Source: Endocalyx cinctus (Eukaryota; Ascomycota; Sordariomycetes; Amphisphaeriales; Apiosporaceae). Taken from it: a stretch of DNA of 64,000 nucleotides. The stretch lies in contig BCKC01000002.1 of NCBI GenBank assembly GCA_001600455.1, positions 2,928,171 through 2,992,170 on the forward strand. The letters are read 5' to 3'. The notes beneath the pieces were generated by a model, which saw nothing but the letters and a program-made list of their open reading frames with translations, ran no database searches and was not told the origin of the DNA. The position numbers and the translations under genes are program-made. Positions 35,872 to 47,875 of the stretch are shown here, piece after piece; the first letter of the stretch is position 1, and each line of letters begins with the position of its first letter.

Positions 35872-38800
35872 TCATTCCGCGTCGCTCTGAAACCCACTCG
35901 TGCCCCCGTTCGACTGCCCCGTACCGTTCGTCACAATTTTTATTCTAGTCGCCGATGGTTGTGGTGTACCCGCGCTAGTTGTAGGCGCCGCCGAGCCTTC
36001 TTTGCCCGACGGCTCCTCCAGATCTGCCAGTTCTGGATGCTCGCTGATTTCCTCCTGTGCCTTCTCGTTGAAGAATTTCTACACCCATAGTTAGCATCAC
36101 CTCACTACCGCAAACCTCGTATTAAACTAGAAAACTTACCTCCATCACAATAGCGTCGGAATAGAGGAGACTACCATCTTCGTTGTACGTCTTGCAGTTA
36201 TTGCACATCAAAACGACATCCTTTCGCATGTCGTTTATGCTATGATATTCTTCTCTCTTAATCTTGAGCTGTATTTGGTTCATACAGATAGGATTCTGGA
36301 TGAGCAGGTAATAATCCCCGTAGTCGCGCTTGGACGGTAGCTTGACAAAGGGACCAATAATCAATCGCTTGGCTGGCTCGTCGTCATCGTCGTCCTCGAC
36401 CTGGTCTTCCGGCGCAATATCCGCTTCCAAACCCATCAACCCGTCATAAATGTAACGTAGGCTCTTCTGAAGAACCTGCCTCACGTTCGCCGGGAGCCGT
36501 GGTTCGACGCCGTTACTAACGACCGCTTTAGGTCGACCCATAGGACCGCGTCGCTTCTTGGCCGGAGGCTCGCCGTCATCATCGTCCGCCTTGCGCTTCT
36601 CGAGCTTAGTGCCGGGCTTGCGACCACGCTTCTTCGGGGGCGTCTCGATCTCTTCGGTGCTTGCGCGGCTTGCGCTTGGTGAGTTTGCGCCCGACGCGTT
36701 GAGCGTTGCCACCCGCTTAAGCCTGTTGGCTTCACGTTTATCCTTCCTAGCTTGCTTCCGTGCCGCCGCCGCCTCTGGACTGTCATCGTCGTCATCGACA
36801 GCCATCAGCCACTGTTCCTCGGTCAGGCCGTCGTCATACCTCACTCTGGTACGCTCACGGGCTCCACGGCCGAGGACTTCTTCTTGCTCCTCTTGGATGG
36901 GATTACCTTCAGAGAGGTAAATGTCGGGCAGTTCGTTCTCCGCCATTAGTCGTGGAACATGCTTTGAGCCTGGGCCGGTGCCGTATATCGGGTCTCGGGC
37001 TCGCTCTTCGTCAAGCTTCTGGAATACAGTAACTTCGTCGTCGTTACGGGCAAGGATCAAGTTTAGCTCTTCGTCATCCATTTCCTCTTGCTCGCCGGAG
37101 TCGGCCATATCAGCCGTCTCGAGAAGCGTTCGAAGCATGGCATCACGATCGGTTTCGGACGATTTATTGTCGAAGCGACCTGCTTGAATAACTTTGCCAT
37201 CCATATCAAGCTTATACCGCGCACGTTCGAGAATCTTCTCCTCGACCGAGTTGGAGCTAATAAGACGCAAAATTCGTACTTCGTTCTTCTGACCGATACG
37301 ATGCGCACGATCTTGAGCCTGCAAATCCTGGTGAGGATTCCAATCCGAATCGTAGATAATGACAGTATCGGCTGTCTGCAGGTTCAGACCGAGACCACCG
37401 GCGCGAGTAGAGAGCAGAAACATGAAATAAGGCGAGTCTGGGGCGTTAAATTTTTTCAGCAAGTCCGAACGATCTTCCGATTTGGTTGTACCGTCCAATC
37501 GTAGATACTGTAAACCTCGAAACCGAAGGAAGTCTTCCATAATATCCATAATGGCCGTCATCTGGAAGAACATAAGTACACGATGCCCCGTAGCCTTGTA
37601 TTTTGGCAGGATACGTTCGAGTAGCTCAAATTTACCAGCCGTACGCCAAAGAAGGTCATTGCTTGTATTCGTCGGGTTCATTTGATTTTCAACCTCATCG
37701 AAGACGAAGGGATGGTTGCAGAGTTTCCGAAGCTGCATGATCATGTTACTTAGACCGCGAGCACCGGTCTTGCCCCCCTTTCCGTCACTAACGGCAATCT
37801 TCTGATGCGTAACCATCTGCTTGTATAGACGGGACTGAAGCGAAGAAAACTTGCACTTGATGACCTTTTCGGTCTTGTCCGGGAGATCCTTCTCCACATC
37901 CTTCTTCAGACGTCGAAGTAGGAAAGGTCGCAACACTTTGTGTAGACGGCGAATGACCAGGATCTGTTCTTCTTCATTCAGCTCCATCTTGTCTTGCCCG
38001 CCGGTATTTGCGAACGGGGTATTGAACCATTCATCGAATGTCTTGACCGATTTAAAGATGTTGGGCAGGACGAAATTGAGCATGGCCCACAATTCTCCCA
38101 GGTTGTTTTGAAGAGGTGTACCCGTGAGGATGAGCCGGAAACGGGTACTATAATAGGTTGAGATAGTGGCACTCAGCTTAGAGTTCGTGTTCTTCATACG
38201 GTGACCTTCGTCGATAATCATGTGAAACCACTTAATTTTGCTGAGAAGTGGTCGGTCCTTGATGACATACTCATAAGTCGTTAGCAGTACCTGGAACTCA
38301 CCCCTGCGGATTTTCTCGGCTTGTTGCTTTCGAGTATTCGGGGGTCCCTTGTACACTATACGAGAAACCGACGGAGCCCATTTTTCGAATTCTAGGTTCC
38401 AATTGGTGAGAGTGCTGAGAGGTACTATGACAAGATATGGGCCTGATTGCAGCTTGCGTTCAATAAGATATGTTACCAAGCTGATAGTCTGAATAGTTTT
38501 ACCGAGACCCATTTCGTCGGCAAGGATACCGTTAAGATTGTTGTTGTACAAGGAAATCATCCACTGAAGACCCTTGATCTGGTACTCCTTCAAATTACCA
38601 CCCACGAGAATGTTGGCTTGCTCCGTGACTTCTTCTTTGATGCGGTGAGCCACAGCATAGTAATCGATCTTCCGCCCGGCGTCCTCGTCTTCTTCCTCCT
38701 CTTCTTCACTCTCCTCTTCGGGCAGCTCGTCGCCGTAGCGCTCGGCGGCTTGCCTTTGCTGCGCTTTGACAGATGAAGCAAGCTGCTTCAAGAATCCGTC

Positions 38801-40274
38801 GGTCTGCTTCAGCAGGTGAGTAATACGAGTATCCTTGGCTTGGTCTAGAAGCTTGAGGTAGGCCTCTTCATCGTTGGCTTTGAGAGCCTGCAGACGTTGC
38901 TTGGCAGTACGCTCAATACGTTTCTGCTCTTCCTTCTCGATGTTGGAGTGATGCGAGTTCATGGCCTTGCTCATACGGGCAAGCTTACTCTTAGTAGAGT
39001 ATGTTAAATTCAAGATCTCGGATCTGTGATGCTGAATAGATTGCAGGAAGTCCGTATGCTTCTTCTTTTCACGATTCTCACGCGCGTCACGCTGCTGTTT
39101 CTCGAGCTTCTCGGTGATCCGGGCTTCACGGACGCTTTGCTTTTTGCTGCGACGATACTGACTACGATTGGTTGTCATAGCCAAGTTATCGTAGTGCATC
39201 ATCTGGCGACCAATCTTGTCACGTAACGCACGCTGTTTTGCGTATAGGCCGAGGGCTTTGTACTCTATGAGTGCCTTGCGCTTAACAGTATCATCCAACT
39301 CGAGATTTTCCTTCGCAGTATCCCAGTGAGCTATGTTCCCAGGGGTAGCTTTGAGTTCGGCATATCTAGCCTTCATACGGTTGAAGACGACTATCTCCCT
39401 CTCATGTCTCAATTGCTCAAAATCAACACCGACGGGAAATATGCTAGGAATAATTACGCGTTGCTTCGCCTGTGAATGGTCACGATAGCTAATTTCTTTC
39501 CGCACAAATTTTTCGTCGTACGGTGACTTGAGCAGTTTATAACTGCGACCTTTTGGAACCATAGCAGACTCGGGTTCTGCTGTCACATCCTGCCGGGCAG
39601 AATGTGATTTCGCGCTGTCCGAAACGGGCTCCACGACGGTGGTGGCAGGGGCAGTAGCTGGTTGTGTGGACTGTTCGGCAATTGCCTGCCTTCGCTGGCG
39701 TTGAGCGCTCAAAGCCTGTTGCATTTGATACGGGACTCCGGCATTTTTACCAAGAAGCTTGAAGGCTTGGATCTGCTGTCTCAAAAGGCTTAGCTGCGCT
39801 TGGGAAAATTGAGCGGCAGACGAAGTAGTGGATGGTGAGGAGGCAGTCAGCTGAGTCGAAGAGGGTATCGATGAAGCACTTATAACCGTCGATGAGGGTA
39901 TCTGCGCGGCTTGGGTAGCTGGTATTTGTGATTGAGCGGGTTGGGTTCCATTCGGCATTCCGTTAGGGCCATTCCGCGGAACTTGTGCCTGCATATGTTG
40001 CTGCTGCTGCTGGCGCAGTGCCTGCTGCTGCTGAATCTTCATCAAATATTGGCTCGTTTTCATAAATTCCGGATCCGTTGAAGGAACGCCTCGCTCCTTC
40101 ATCTGCTTGTATTTCTGTACCGGGCAGTTAGCAACAACAATTCTGTATGCAAATATATAGATAACTTAATGCTATACGCACCATGACCATCTCCTGAACC
40201 TGTGCCTGACTCATTGGCGGCATGGTTGACGCGCCAGGGTGAGGGACAGCAGGAGGCTGCTGAACAGACGCCAT
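35872..40274 (-). CDS. STH1: SNF2-family chromatin-remodelling ATPase (Sth1/Snf21 type)
   Basis: Catalytic ATPase of a RSC or SWI/SNF complex, sliding and evicting nucleosomes in the nucleus. Three coding exons on the minus strand: 40274-40182, 40114-36140 and 36078-35872, giving 1424 residues. Order of domains: Pro/Gln-rich N-terminus, QLQ motif (about 133-160, FSQAQLSLLRQQIQAFKLL), basic HSA helix (about 360-435), the ATPase starting near 538 with Walker A GLGKT (about 566-570) and DEGH box (about 666-669), helicase C lobe with STRAGGLGLNLQ and QAQDRAHRIGQ, SnAC-like acidic segment, a Lys/Arg-rich linker (KKRGRKPG, an AT-hook-like motif), and a C-terminal bromodomain (DYYLLIQNPI, CNNCKTYNEDGSL). 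The last exon (KFFNEKAQEEI...) completes the bromodomain. Sth1 versus Snf2 cannot be separated by eye. Confidence 0.95.
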
Positions 40275-42054
40275 CGCGAGTTCTTTTGCAAAAGCAACAC
40301 TAAATGTATTCTGGTATTCTTCCCAACAGCAAGAATTGTGGCTAATCCTCCCAGTTCGATGTTATGATGTGTTCATATCTGGATAAGTCGAGATAAGATG
40401 AATATGGAAGAAACGAATGATGATTAAAAAGTGGAATTTTTCTTGTTGAACTTCGAAAGGAATGGAGAGTAAATGAACAAGTTGAACGAGGTTCCCGAAA
40501 ATTACGATATGGGAGGGCAATTATCAGCCGCGTCGCAAAAAAACACGGGTCTAGTAAGGTTGGCGCGTAGTTATGCGACGGGTATTTTTTGGTGGTAAAA
40601 TATTCAAAGGAAAATAACGAAAGTCGGTCTCGAAAAGGTAGGACGTAATGAAATCTGATATGATTGGATTAGTTGACTATAATTCAAAAGATTATTGGTT
40701 TTTTAAGTGAAATGGTCATGATGAAAGCAATGTGGTATGAAGGATGGGAATGATGTGTGGAGAATTAGATATGAAATTTGATTAAAACAGCTTTCTATTT
40801 TTTTTCGCGGTCGGAGTAAGGTGAAAGTATGAAATGAAGTTTGATAAGCCTGGGCAATGGAAGAAGGGTAATGAGTAGATAGGTGGTTAAAGGTGAAGGG
40901 CGCGTTAAAAGTCGGTAATAAGGGAACTTACAACTTAAAAAATCGCGTAAGACAAAAGTAACCACTTACTTTGGATGATTTTCAATGAAGTTAGAGGGGA
41001 ATCACTGATGCGGGTTCACTTTTTTTGATGCGCGATTGATGGCGTGGAATCAAAGATGGTTTGATTGATGAGAAATGCGCACAAGGGAAAGTATCCGCCC
41101 CAAAATCGTATCCATTTTGCCCGTGACCTGGTCAAATCGCGCTAGTAAGCACAGCCGAGACGCTATGACCACGTCCACGTAGTATTCACGGTATCGCCTT
41201 AACTTTTAGCCGGATCAATCAAATCAAAAGAATAGACAAATGTCTCCATATTTAATCAGATTAGGTAATATATCAATGCATCAAACCATAACGTAGAACA
41301 TCGCTTATTCAATATTATTCATATTATTCATATTTTTTACTTGATAGCTGCCTACTACTCACTACATCCAATTGAAGGACCTCGGAGTAGTTAAGTTAAT
41401 ACCTACTTATAGTAGTTATTCAAGATGATCATTAAGTAGTGTTCAGTGTACTGTATATTGATTAGGTACTAAGTTACAACTATGAAATGCCTACTCAACC
41501 TAGTAGTCAGGTAGTAGCCCTTGTAAGTAACACAGGTACTTCCAGAATATATACTACCTGATCGACCTATCTAGATCCCTTCTCTATTTTTGTCTTTCTA
41601 CTATTGAAAGGGCTAATTACCTACCTAGGTAGATATATAGGCCATTCCTAATATTATACAGATATACTTACTTGCATGTATATATAAGTATATATCATAG
41701 ATTATACCAACCACTAAAGTAGGTATTGACGCGCGCTTGAATAACTATATATATATCCCAGAAAGATGTAAGAAAAAGAAAGAAGGAAAGAGAACAACGC
41801 ATGTATCACATAGCATTGAATTATCCACCATTGAAATGGATTAAATGTCTATACATCTTCTCGATTGCGATGGTACCGAGTACTCTGGACCTACGTACCT
41901 TGAATGAGTGGGTTGGACTATCCCTTTATCCATGGAATAGGACCACTAAGGCGTGTAAGCATAAGAGCGTCCCACCACGTTGTAAAACAGGGTCGGCAGG
42001 CTTGGCAATATAGTCCTTTGCGAGTAGTCTTGAACATGATTCCATTAAGGTTCT
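40275..42054. other. STH1 promoter region and WDR70 3' flank
   Basis: No gene. The 1.8-kb tract carries many ACCTA/TAGGTA words at 41380-41720, including the palindrome CTACCTAGGTAG at about 41620, and TATATA runs. STH1's upstream half (40275-41100) is rich in GAAT/GATG words on the plus strand. Confidence 0.5.
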
Positions 42055-43782
42055 TTATCGCTTCACCTTCTTTTTATTTGGACCTTCATCCTCTTCATCG
42101 CTCACGTCGGCGTACTGCGTTACCGGCTGCGTAGTTTTCCAAGCACCTGTGAACATAGGGTCTTTCTTCGCCACGTCAGCATATTTAAGCAGCGCTTCTC
42201 TAGGATCTTCGTGTAACATTCGACTTAAGGGAATATTTTCACTGATATGCTTATCATCGGGCTGACTGCGCATAAAAGGAGTCTGTAGAGGCATCTGCGG
42301 TTTCCTTGGATCTTTTGATTTTTTAGATGCGGCAGATCCACCTTTCCTGGATCCTAATTGTGCCCCAGGTACGATAATAGAGTCTCCTGACAAACCAAGA
42401 GACATGTCGGTCGTAAACTCCGGGTTGTCGTCGATATGTCGTCTCTTAGGGGCCCTAGACATTACGTCCACCGCACCTTTTGTCGACATGGTAGGGTTAT
42501 ACAAGACATGCATTTCTCCATTGGCGGAACCGGTGACAATTTGGTTGATTTTAGGATGCCATTCAACGGTAATCAACGGCGATCCGCTTGTCACAGGTGT
42601 AACGTACTCCGGTCGCAAATTACCGGGGTTCAAAATATGAAGCTCACCAGTAGCCGAACCAGTGATAATACTCGTAGAATTGGGCGCATATTTGATGTTA
42701 GTCATCGGATAGTGGTCCGAAGTAGAAACATGTTCGACGGAGATCAGAGGTTGCTTAAATTTTCGCGTGTCCCATAGCTTAATCATATTGTCACCACCCC
42801 TGGTGACAACCATTCGCCCATCGGAGCTGATGTCCACTCCTCCGGTCCAAGTATTGGGTTTATGAGCATCTCTGATCTCTGCAGCGGGCCGAGAAAATGG
42901 ACCGTTTCCACTCCACATCACCAAGCTACCGTCCAGAGCCGCCGAGACAAGCACATTATTGCCTCCCTGTACGGGAGTTCCCCACGCAACAGCAGTCATC
43001 CGCGTTCTGCCAGCAACACCGGGAGCCTTGGATTTAAAGACTATCACCTCCTTTTGACTGCGCTTATTATTAATGTCCCATATTCGTAAGGTGCTGTCGG
43101 TACCCGCCGTGACACATAAATTTTTGTCGGTGGGATGCCAAGTACCGGTTGTGATTTCAGAAATGTGGCCTTTCGTGTTGTGCATATCTCGAAGGTACAT
43201 GTCACCCTTCACAAATTGCGTAAGGATTTCGCCGTCGCGGGACATGATCTTCGCCTGGGGGTGCGCTGATACGCAGAGGAAAACGCCACCGACCAAAGGA
43301 CTAAACTGAACGCAATTGATCGGGTGTGTCTCGGAAGCTGCAGAAGGTTTCCCTTCGAACGGATCTACACTCCGAAAAGCACGTATAGTTGTCGGAGTCA
43401 TGGAAGAGAAATCGTGAAGCTTAACGGTGCAATCAACGGAACCCGATATTAATCGTCCGCCGGCAGGATCTAGTGATACCGACGTAACAGCTCGGTCGTG
43501 GGTCTTGAGAACCATTTCGTGCGATGTAGGATATTCATCTTCGTCTTCGGATGAGTCGTCGGAGTCGTCGGAGTCACCGTCACTATCTGAATCATCTTTT
43601 GATTCCGTTTTGGGTTTATCGGTTTGAGATTGTGATTGTATAACCCTCTTGCTCCGATCGATTTGTAACGCTATGTCAGCCTCTTTGGATTTCTTACCAA
43701 AGGAGGTTGGAAGAAAGGCGCGCATGGGGTCATCTTCAGGTAGATCAGGTACTTCGACCTGAATATCCTCGTCGTCGCTCAT
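42055..43782 (-). CDS. wdr70: WD40-repeat protein WDR70 (gastrulation-defective homologue)
   Basis: A nuclear WD40 propeller protein; WDR70 in fission yeast and human works with a CRL4 ubiquitin ligase in H2B monoubiquitination and DNA double-strand-break resection. One intronless frame of 575 residues. An acidic N-terminus (MSDDEDIQVEVPDLPEDDP) includes an Asp/Ser run (about 64-83). WD repeats run from about residue 90 to 435, e.g. LKTHDRAVTSVSLDP, GHISEITTGTWHP, DSTLRIWD and DNMIKLWDTRKF. A conserved C-terminal block has HEDPREALLKYADVAKKDP and a Lys-rich end (possible nuclear signal). Family identity rests on the block order and the C-terminal DPREALLKYA motif. It is divergent with the NIPA gene. 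Confidence 0.9.
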   Translation of the reverse strand: MSDDEDIQVEVPDLPEDDPMRAFLPTSFGKKSKEADIALQIDRSKRVIQSQSQTDKPKTESKDDSDSDGDSDDSDDSSEDEDEYPTSHEMVLKTHDRAVTSVSLDPAGGRLISGSVDCTVKLHDFSSMTPTTIRAFRSVDPFEGKPSAASETHPINCVQFSPLVGGVFLCVSAHPQAKIMSRDGEILTQFVKGDMYLRDMHNTKGHISEITTGTWHPTDKNLCVTAGTDSTLRIWDINNKRSQKEVIVFKSKAPGVAGRTRMTAVAWGTPVQGGNNVLVSAALDGSLVMWSGNGPFSRPAAEIRDAHKPNTWTGGVDISSDGRMVVTRGGDNMIKLWDTRKFKQPLISVEHVSTSDHYPMTNIKYAPNSTSIITGSATGELHILNPGNLRPEYVTPVTSGSPLITVEWHPKINQIVTGSANGEMHVLYNPTMSTKGAVDVMSRAPKRRHIDDNPEFTTDMSLGLSGDSIIVPGAQLGSRKGGSAASKKSKDPRKPQMPLQTPFMRSQPDDKHISENIPLSRMLHEDPREALLKYADVAKKDPMFTGAWKTTQPVTQYADVSDEEDEGPNKKKVKR

Positions 43783-44661
43783 TTTCTTGTCGAGGGTAAT
43801 TTAAATTGCAGATTGATTATTCAGAGGATGAAAAAAGTTGAAATTAGTTACAAGGCTGATAGACATTCATATGATACATAAACACTAAGCAGCTGAGTAG
43901 GTGGTAAGTAGGTATTTACCCTTTAAACCATAATGAGATAAAACTTGAAATATGCAGCTAAACAAGTTCCTCGGTTAGTGGAGTGACAAGGCTTATTTAA
44001 GACTCATTTCAGTGAGTGTTAGTCTGTTAGCCACTTAAATCCTGAACTAACTCACTGCACAATGACGGCAAAGGTGGGCAAGGTAGACAACAACCTTGGT
44101 TAGGTTTCAAAGTCGTATATTATTTATTATGTACCGTAAGTGGGAGAAATGATATATGTACTTGTAAATTGAACTCATCATTGATAGTAAACAACTAAAT
44201 TATACGTTGTATACTATTTTATATTCATTAATAATCCTCCATAGGCTCTAAAAGCTGCTAACGTATTTTTATTGATTATAGCTACCTCTTAAATACCGCC
44301 TAGAGCCATCTAGGACCGACGCGGCGATTACTATTGTATTAAGTTAATCAGTAAGTAATTTCCATACAACAAACACGTAATTATTGTATATACTGTACAT
44401 ACATCCAGTACACCCGATACATATACACATTTTTACAACGCTCCACCACATCTAACTTACAACCATAAACCTTCAAGTCCATCCAATCGAATAAACCTTA
44501 AAAAAAAGACGAGTTCTAGGCCGATACGAATGCTGTCTAACCAATCTTTTATTGTGTCGTTCTTGAAAGGAAACCTACACATGTAGTTTCACTTACCATC
44601 CTCCCCACCTAGTGATTCTTACAGAGTCATCTTTCGCTACCGTTCGTTCTCCTCACGCGTC
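43783..44661. other. Divergent promoter region WDR70 / NIPA
   Basis: An 879-base AT-rich gap between two outward-facing starts. No coding signal. It contains scattered GTAAGTAGG words near 43900 and TACATACATCCAGTACA near 44395-44415. Confidence 0.5.
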
Positions 44662-46824
44662 ATGCCGGTTTTGCCGACCAGCAGTCATCTCGATACCAGC
44701 TGGACTGTATTCGACGATGGTGGTCATAACGATAACGATGGATCCGGTATAGAGAATTGGAGCTCGCTGATTGGCATCGTCACGGCAATTGTGGGTAATA
44801 TTATGATTGCGCTCGCCTTGAACGTGCAACGATACTCGCATATTCAATTACATCGACGGCGCATCGAAGCGCGCGAGCGGGCTAAGGAAGCTTTGAAAAA
44901 GGTTCAAGAGAATGGGCAACGTAATGGTTATGGAGCAACAGATCATTCTTCGACCGATGCGCCCGAGCTTATACAAGATGAACACGACGACCCGCCCCCT
45001 CATCACCTCACTCAATCCTTTCAGTCAGGCGATACCGCTTGGTCCGGTGGCTTATCCGACGAATCCAAAGTTTCTACTTCGTACCTCAAGTCGCCGTCCT
45101 GGTGGACGGGTCAGGTATTAATGACGGTCGGAGAAATGGGAAACTTCTTAGCCTACGGTTTTGCGCCCGCTTCGATCGTTTCTCCGCTTGGCGTCGTTGC
45201 TCTTATATCCAACTGCGTCATTGCCCCCATGTTTTTTGGGGAAATATTCCGTAAGCGAGACTTCTGGGGCGTCGTCATTGCTGTCGCCGGGGCTGTTACC
45301 GTTGTTCTCAGCGCCAAACAGGAAGAGACTAAGATGGACCCTCATGACGTTTGGGATGCTATCACGACTATGGCATTCGAGATATACATGGGTGTGACAT
45401 TCTTCTTCATTCTCGTACTAATGTGGGCAAGTCCGAGATACGGTCACCGAACCATATTAATAGATTTAGGCCTCGTCGGCCTATTCGGTACGTATTTTAT
45501 CTATGCTTGACGATGAGTTGCCTCGTGGCTAACGCTTTCTCAGGTGGATATACTGCTTTAACAACCAAAGGTGTCTCTTCCATGCTCTCATCCACCCTCT
45601 TCAGGGCTTTTACCACACCCGTCACGTATGGCCTAATCATAGTCCTTCTCGCCACTGCGGTTATGCAAGTTCGATACGTCAATAAGGCCCTTCAGAGATT
45701 TGATTCAACACAAGTTATACCCATTCAGTTTGTTCTATTCACATTGTCAGTTATTATCGGAAGCGCTGTTTTGTATCGAGATTTTGAGCGTACGACCGAA
45801 GAACAGGCTGCCAAATTTATCGGCGGCTGCTTGTTGACCTTTTTTGGCGTCTTCCTCATTACGAGCGGCCGGGAAGCACATGATGACGAGGATCAACTGT
45901 CAGAAGATGAAAACGTGGAAGAGACTATCGGCCTCAGGGAACAGGAAGGTCCTTACACCGATGATCCGGCCTATACAGACGATCCAGACGAGAACATCCA
46001 GATCAATACCTCGACACATCCGTCCAGGAGCGCTTCTCGCACACCACGAGCTAGCTTTTCGCGCAGTGCTAAAGATTCGATGCTCAAGTTTAACAGCAAG
46101 GTACCTTCTATGCGAAGGCCCGATGCCGCCATTTCTAAACTATCTCTGCCTACTTCAACTGAGTCAGCACCGCTACTTAGCGATCTACGCCTTAGTTCAG
46201 TAGATGATCGTGCGAGTCATCCAGGTCTTCCGCCGACTATATCCGCGGATAGTGTCCCAACTATATATTCGGCCGCGTCTGTCGCTGTTTCGGAGCCCCT
46301 TCTATCTTCAGCTGGTATACTACCGTCAAGTACTGCGCCGGCGTCTCCAGACCGCCCATCCACTCCCCGAGCTTCCATGTCTTTGTCTCGCCCACATAGC
46401 CATCATTACTCCAACACATTTATATCGCCGTCACCATTATCGTCTACTGTCAGTGCTGTAGTCTCCGATACCATCCTTAGGGGAGACGAAGCGCCCACTG
46501 GACGAAGAAGATCTATAAGACGGAACAGACATAGTATTAGATCCAGCATATTTGCTCTTCAAGATGAAGATATCAATAACCCGCTGATTGGACCACTCCT
46601 CCGTGATCCTGAGAACGCTGGAAACCAAGATGAGGCACATGCCCAAGAATCGCAAGAAGATGCGAACAAAACGATCAGAGGACGTGCGCGCAGTTTGAGC
46701 AACACTATAGGAGAATTTTTTAGCCGAAAACCTCGGGATAGAGGCAACTCGATTGCAGAAGCTTCCGGGAGTCGGGAGGGTCAGGCTAACGATACTTCAA
46801 GTTCGAACCAGACAAATCCCATTT

Positions 46825-46826
<2 letters not shown>
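44662..46826 (+). CDS. NIPA-domain membrane protein (putative Mg2+ transporter)
   Basis: Member of the NIPA/DUF803 family of about nine-helix membrane proteins, some of which move Mg2+; related to the drug/metabolite transporter fold. Two exons, 44662-45487 and 45544-46826, give 702 residues; the 56-base intron has a GTACGT donor and a GCTAAC branch. Membrane segments are plain in the first 400 residues, e.g. LIGIVTAIVGNIMIALAL, then a hydrophilic His/Asp-rich loop (about 75-145), then WWTGQVLMTVGEMGNFLAYGF and PLGVVALISNCVIAP, both classic NIPA motifs. After the intron come GGYTALTTKGVSSML and further helices. The last 300 residues are a disordered Ser/Arg/Pro-rich cytosolic tail, much longer than in animal NIPAs. 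Fungal copies of this form are common; ion specificity is inferred only. Confidence 0.87.

Positions 46827-46828
<2 letters not shown>

Positions 46829-46868
<40 letters not shown>
46829..46868. repeat. (CA)20 microsatellite directly after the NIPA stop
   Basis: Twenty CA units start two bases after the stop codon of the NIPA gene, so they form the start of its 3' UTR. Confidence 0.97.
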
Positions 46869-46872
<4 letters not shown>

Positions 46873-47875
46873 AACTTAAAGTTATTCCACACATTCACGT
46901 CTCATATATTCGGTTGGTTGGGAAGGGGACCTTTTTTTTGCGCATTGGATAAGGAGTTTGTCTAGCATAGTGATGCTTTGATTGCTATTGTCGAGAGCGA
47001 AGGTCTATTCGTATCAAATTCCAGGGGGGCTACACAACGTCCAAGTAATATAGATTTTTTTTATATGTTAATTGAGATATCCCACTTTCTCTATTCATTT
47101 ATACATACATGTAGTTATTATGCTCTTCATTCCTCGTTTAATTGAAATGCTCACCCGCAAAGGTAACACGAAAGGCCGGTATAAGTAAACTCAAGTCACC
47201 ACCACACATAGACTGTAACCACTTCATTGTTTATTTCGAGTCCTTATTGCTAGACTACCTGCGAAATATGTTTCGTATTTTCAGCACCTGTAAATTGGGG
47301 TAATGACAGTGACCTAAAAACCCTTAGAATCCACCATCTAGCCCCCAAAGCTATACCCTGGACTCGGAACCCCTGAATATTCTAACTAAACTCTATTCAA
47401 CCTGAACAAAATAAAAGACAGTGGAAGAAGAAGAAGAAGAAAGTAGTGAGGATGGGAAAATATAAAGAAAACATCAATAATAAAAATGAATAGAAACAGA
47501 TTTTCGCTCACGGTCCGTGTTCGGGCCCAGGGGAGAAGAAAAAAATAATACATGTGTTTCCCGTCTCTAATAAGTTTGTCCAGTCGCCCAGTCGCCCAGT
47601 CGCCGATTCCTCACATATATATATATATATAATAAAGTAGATAGGTATCCGACAGTTTCTTCATCTAGAAGGTTTATCATGAAAAAATCCTAGATTGCCC
47701 GAGAAAATAACCTTATAAAACTCCGTATCCGACCCTTTTTTTGTAATATCAAATTCCATTTTGTCGTATAGATAGAGAGAGAGAGAGACAAGGCCCCTCT
47801 TGTTTGCTGCTGTTCCCATCCGTGTTGAATATGTTCGATGCGGATTAGTAGCGTTGTTTTCTCTTTTTGTTTTCT
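46869..47875. other. Convergent gap NIPA / bHLH, rich in simple repeats
   Basis: No gene. Contains a GAA run (47424-47441), a three-copy 8-bp tandem (47582-47605), an AT run (47615-47632) and a GA run near 47776-47788. Confidence 0.6.
47582..47605. repeat. 8-bp tandem AGTCGCCC x3
   Basis: Three head-to-tail copies, the third with one mismatch (AGTCGCCG). A dinucleotide (AT) run follows at 47615-47632. Confidence 0.9.
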
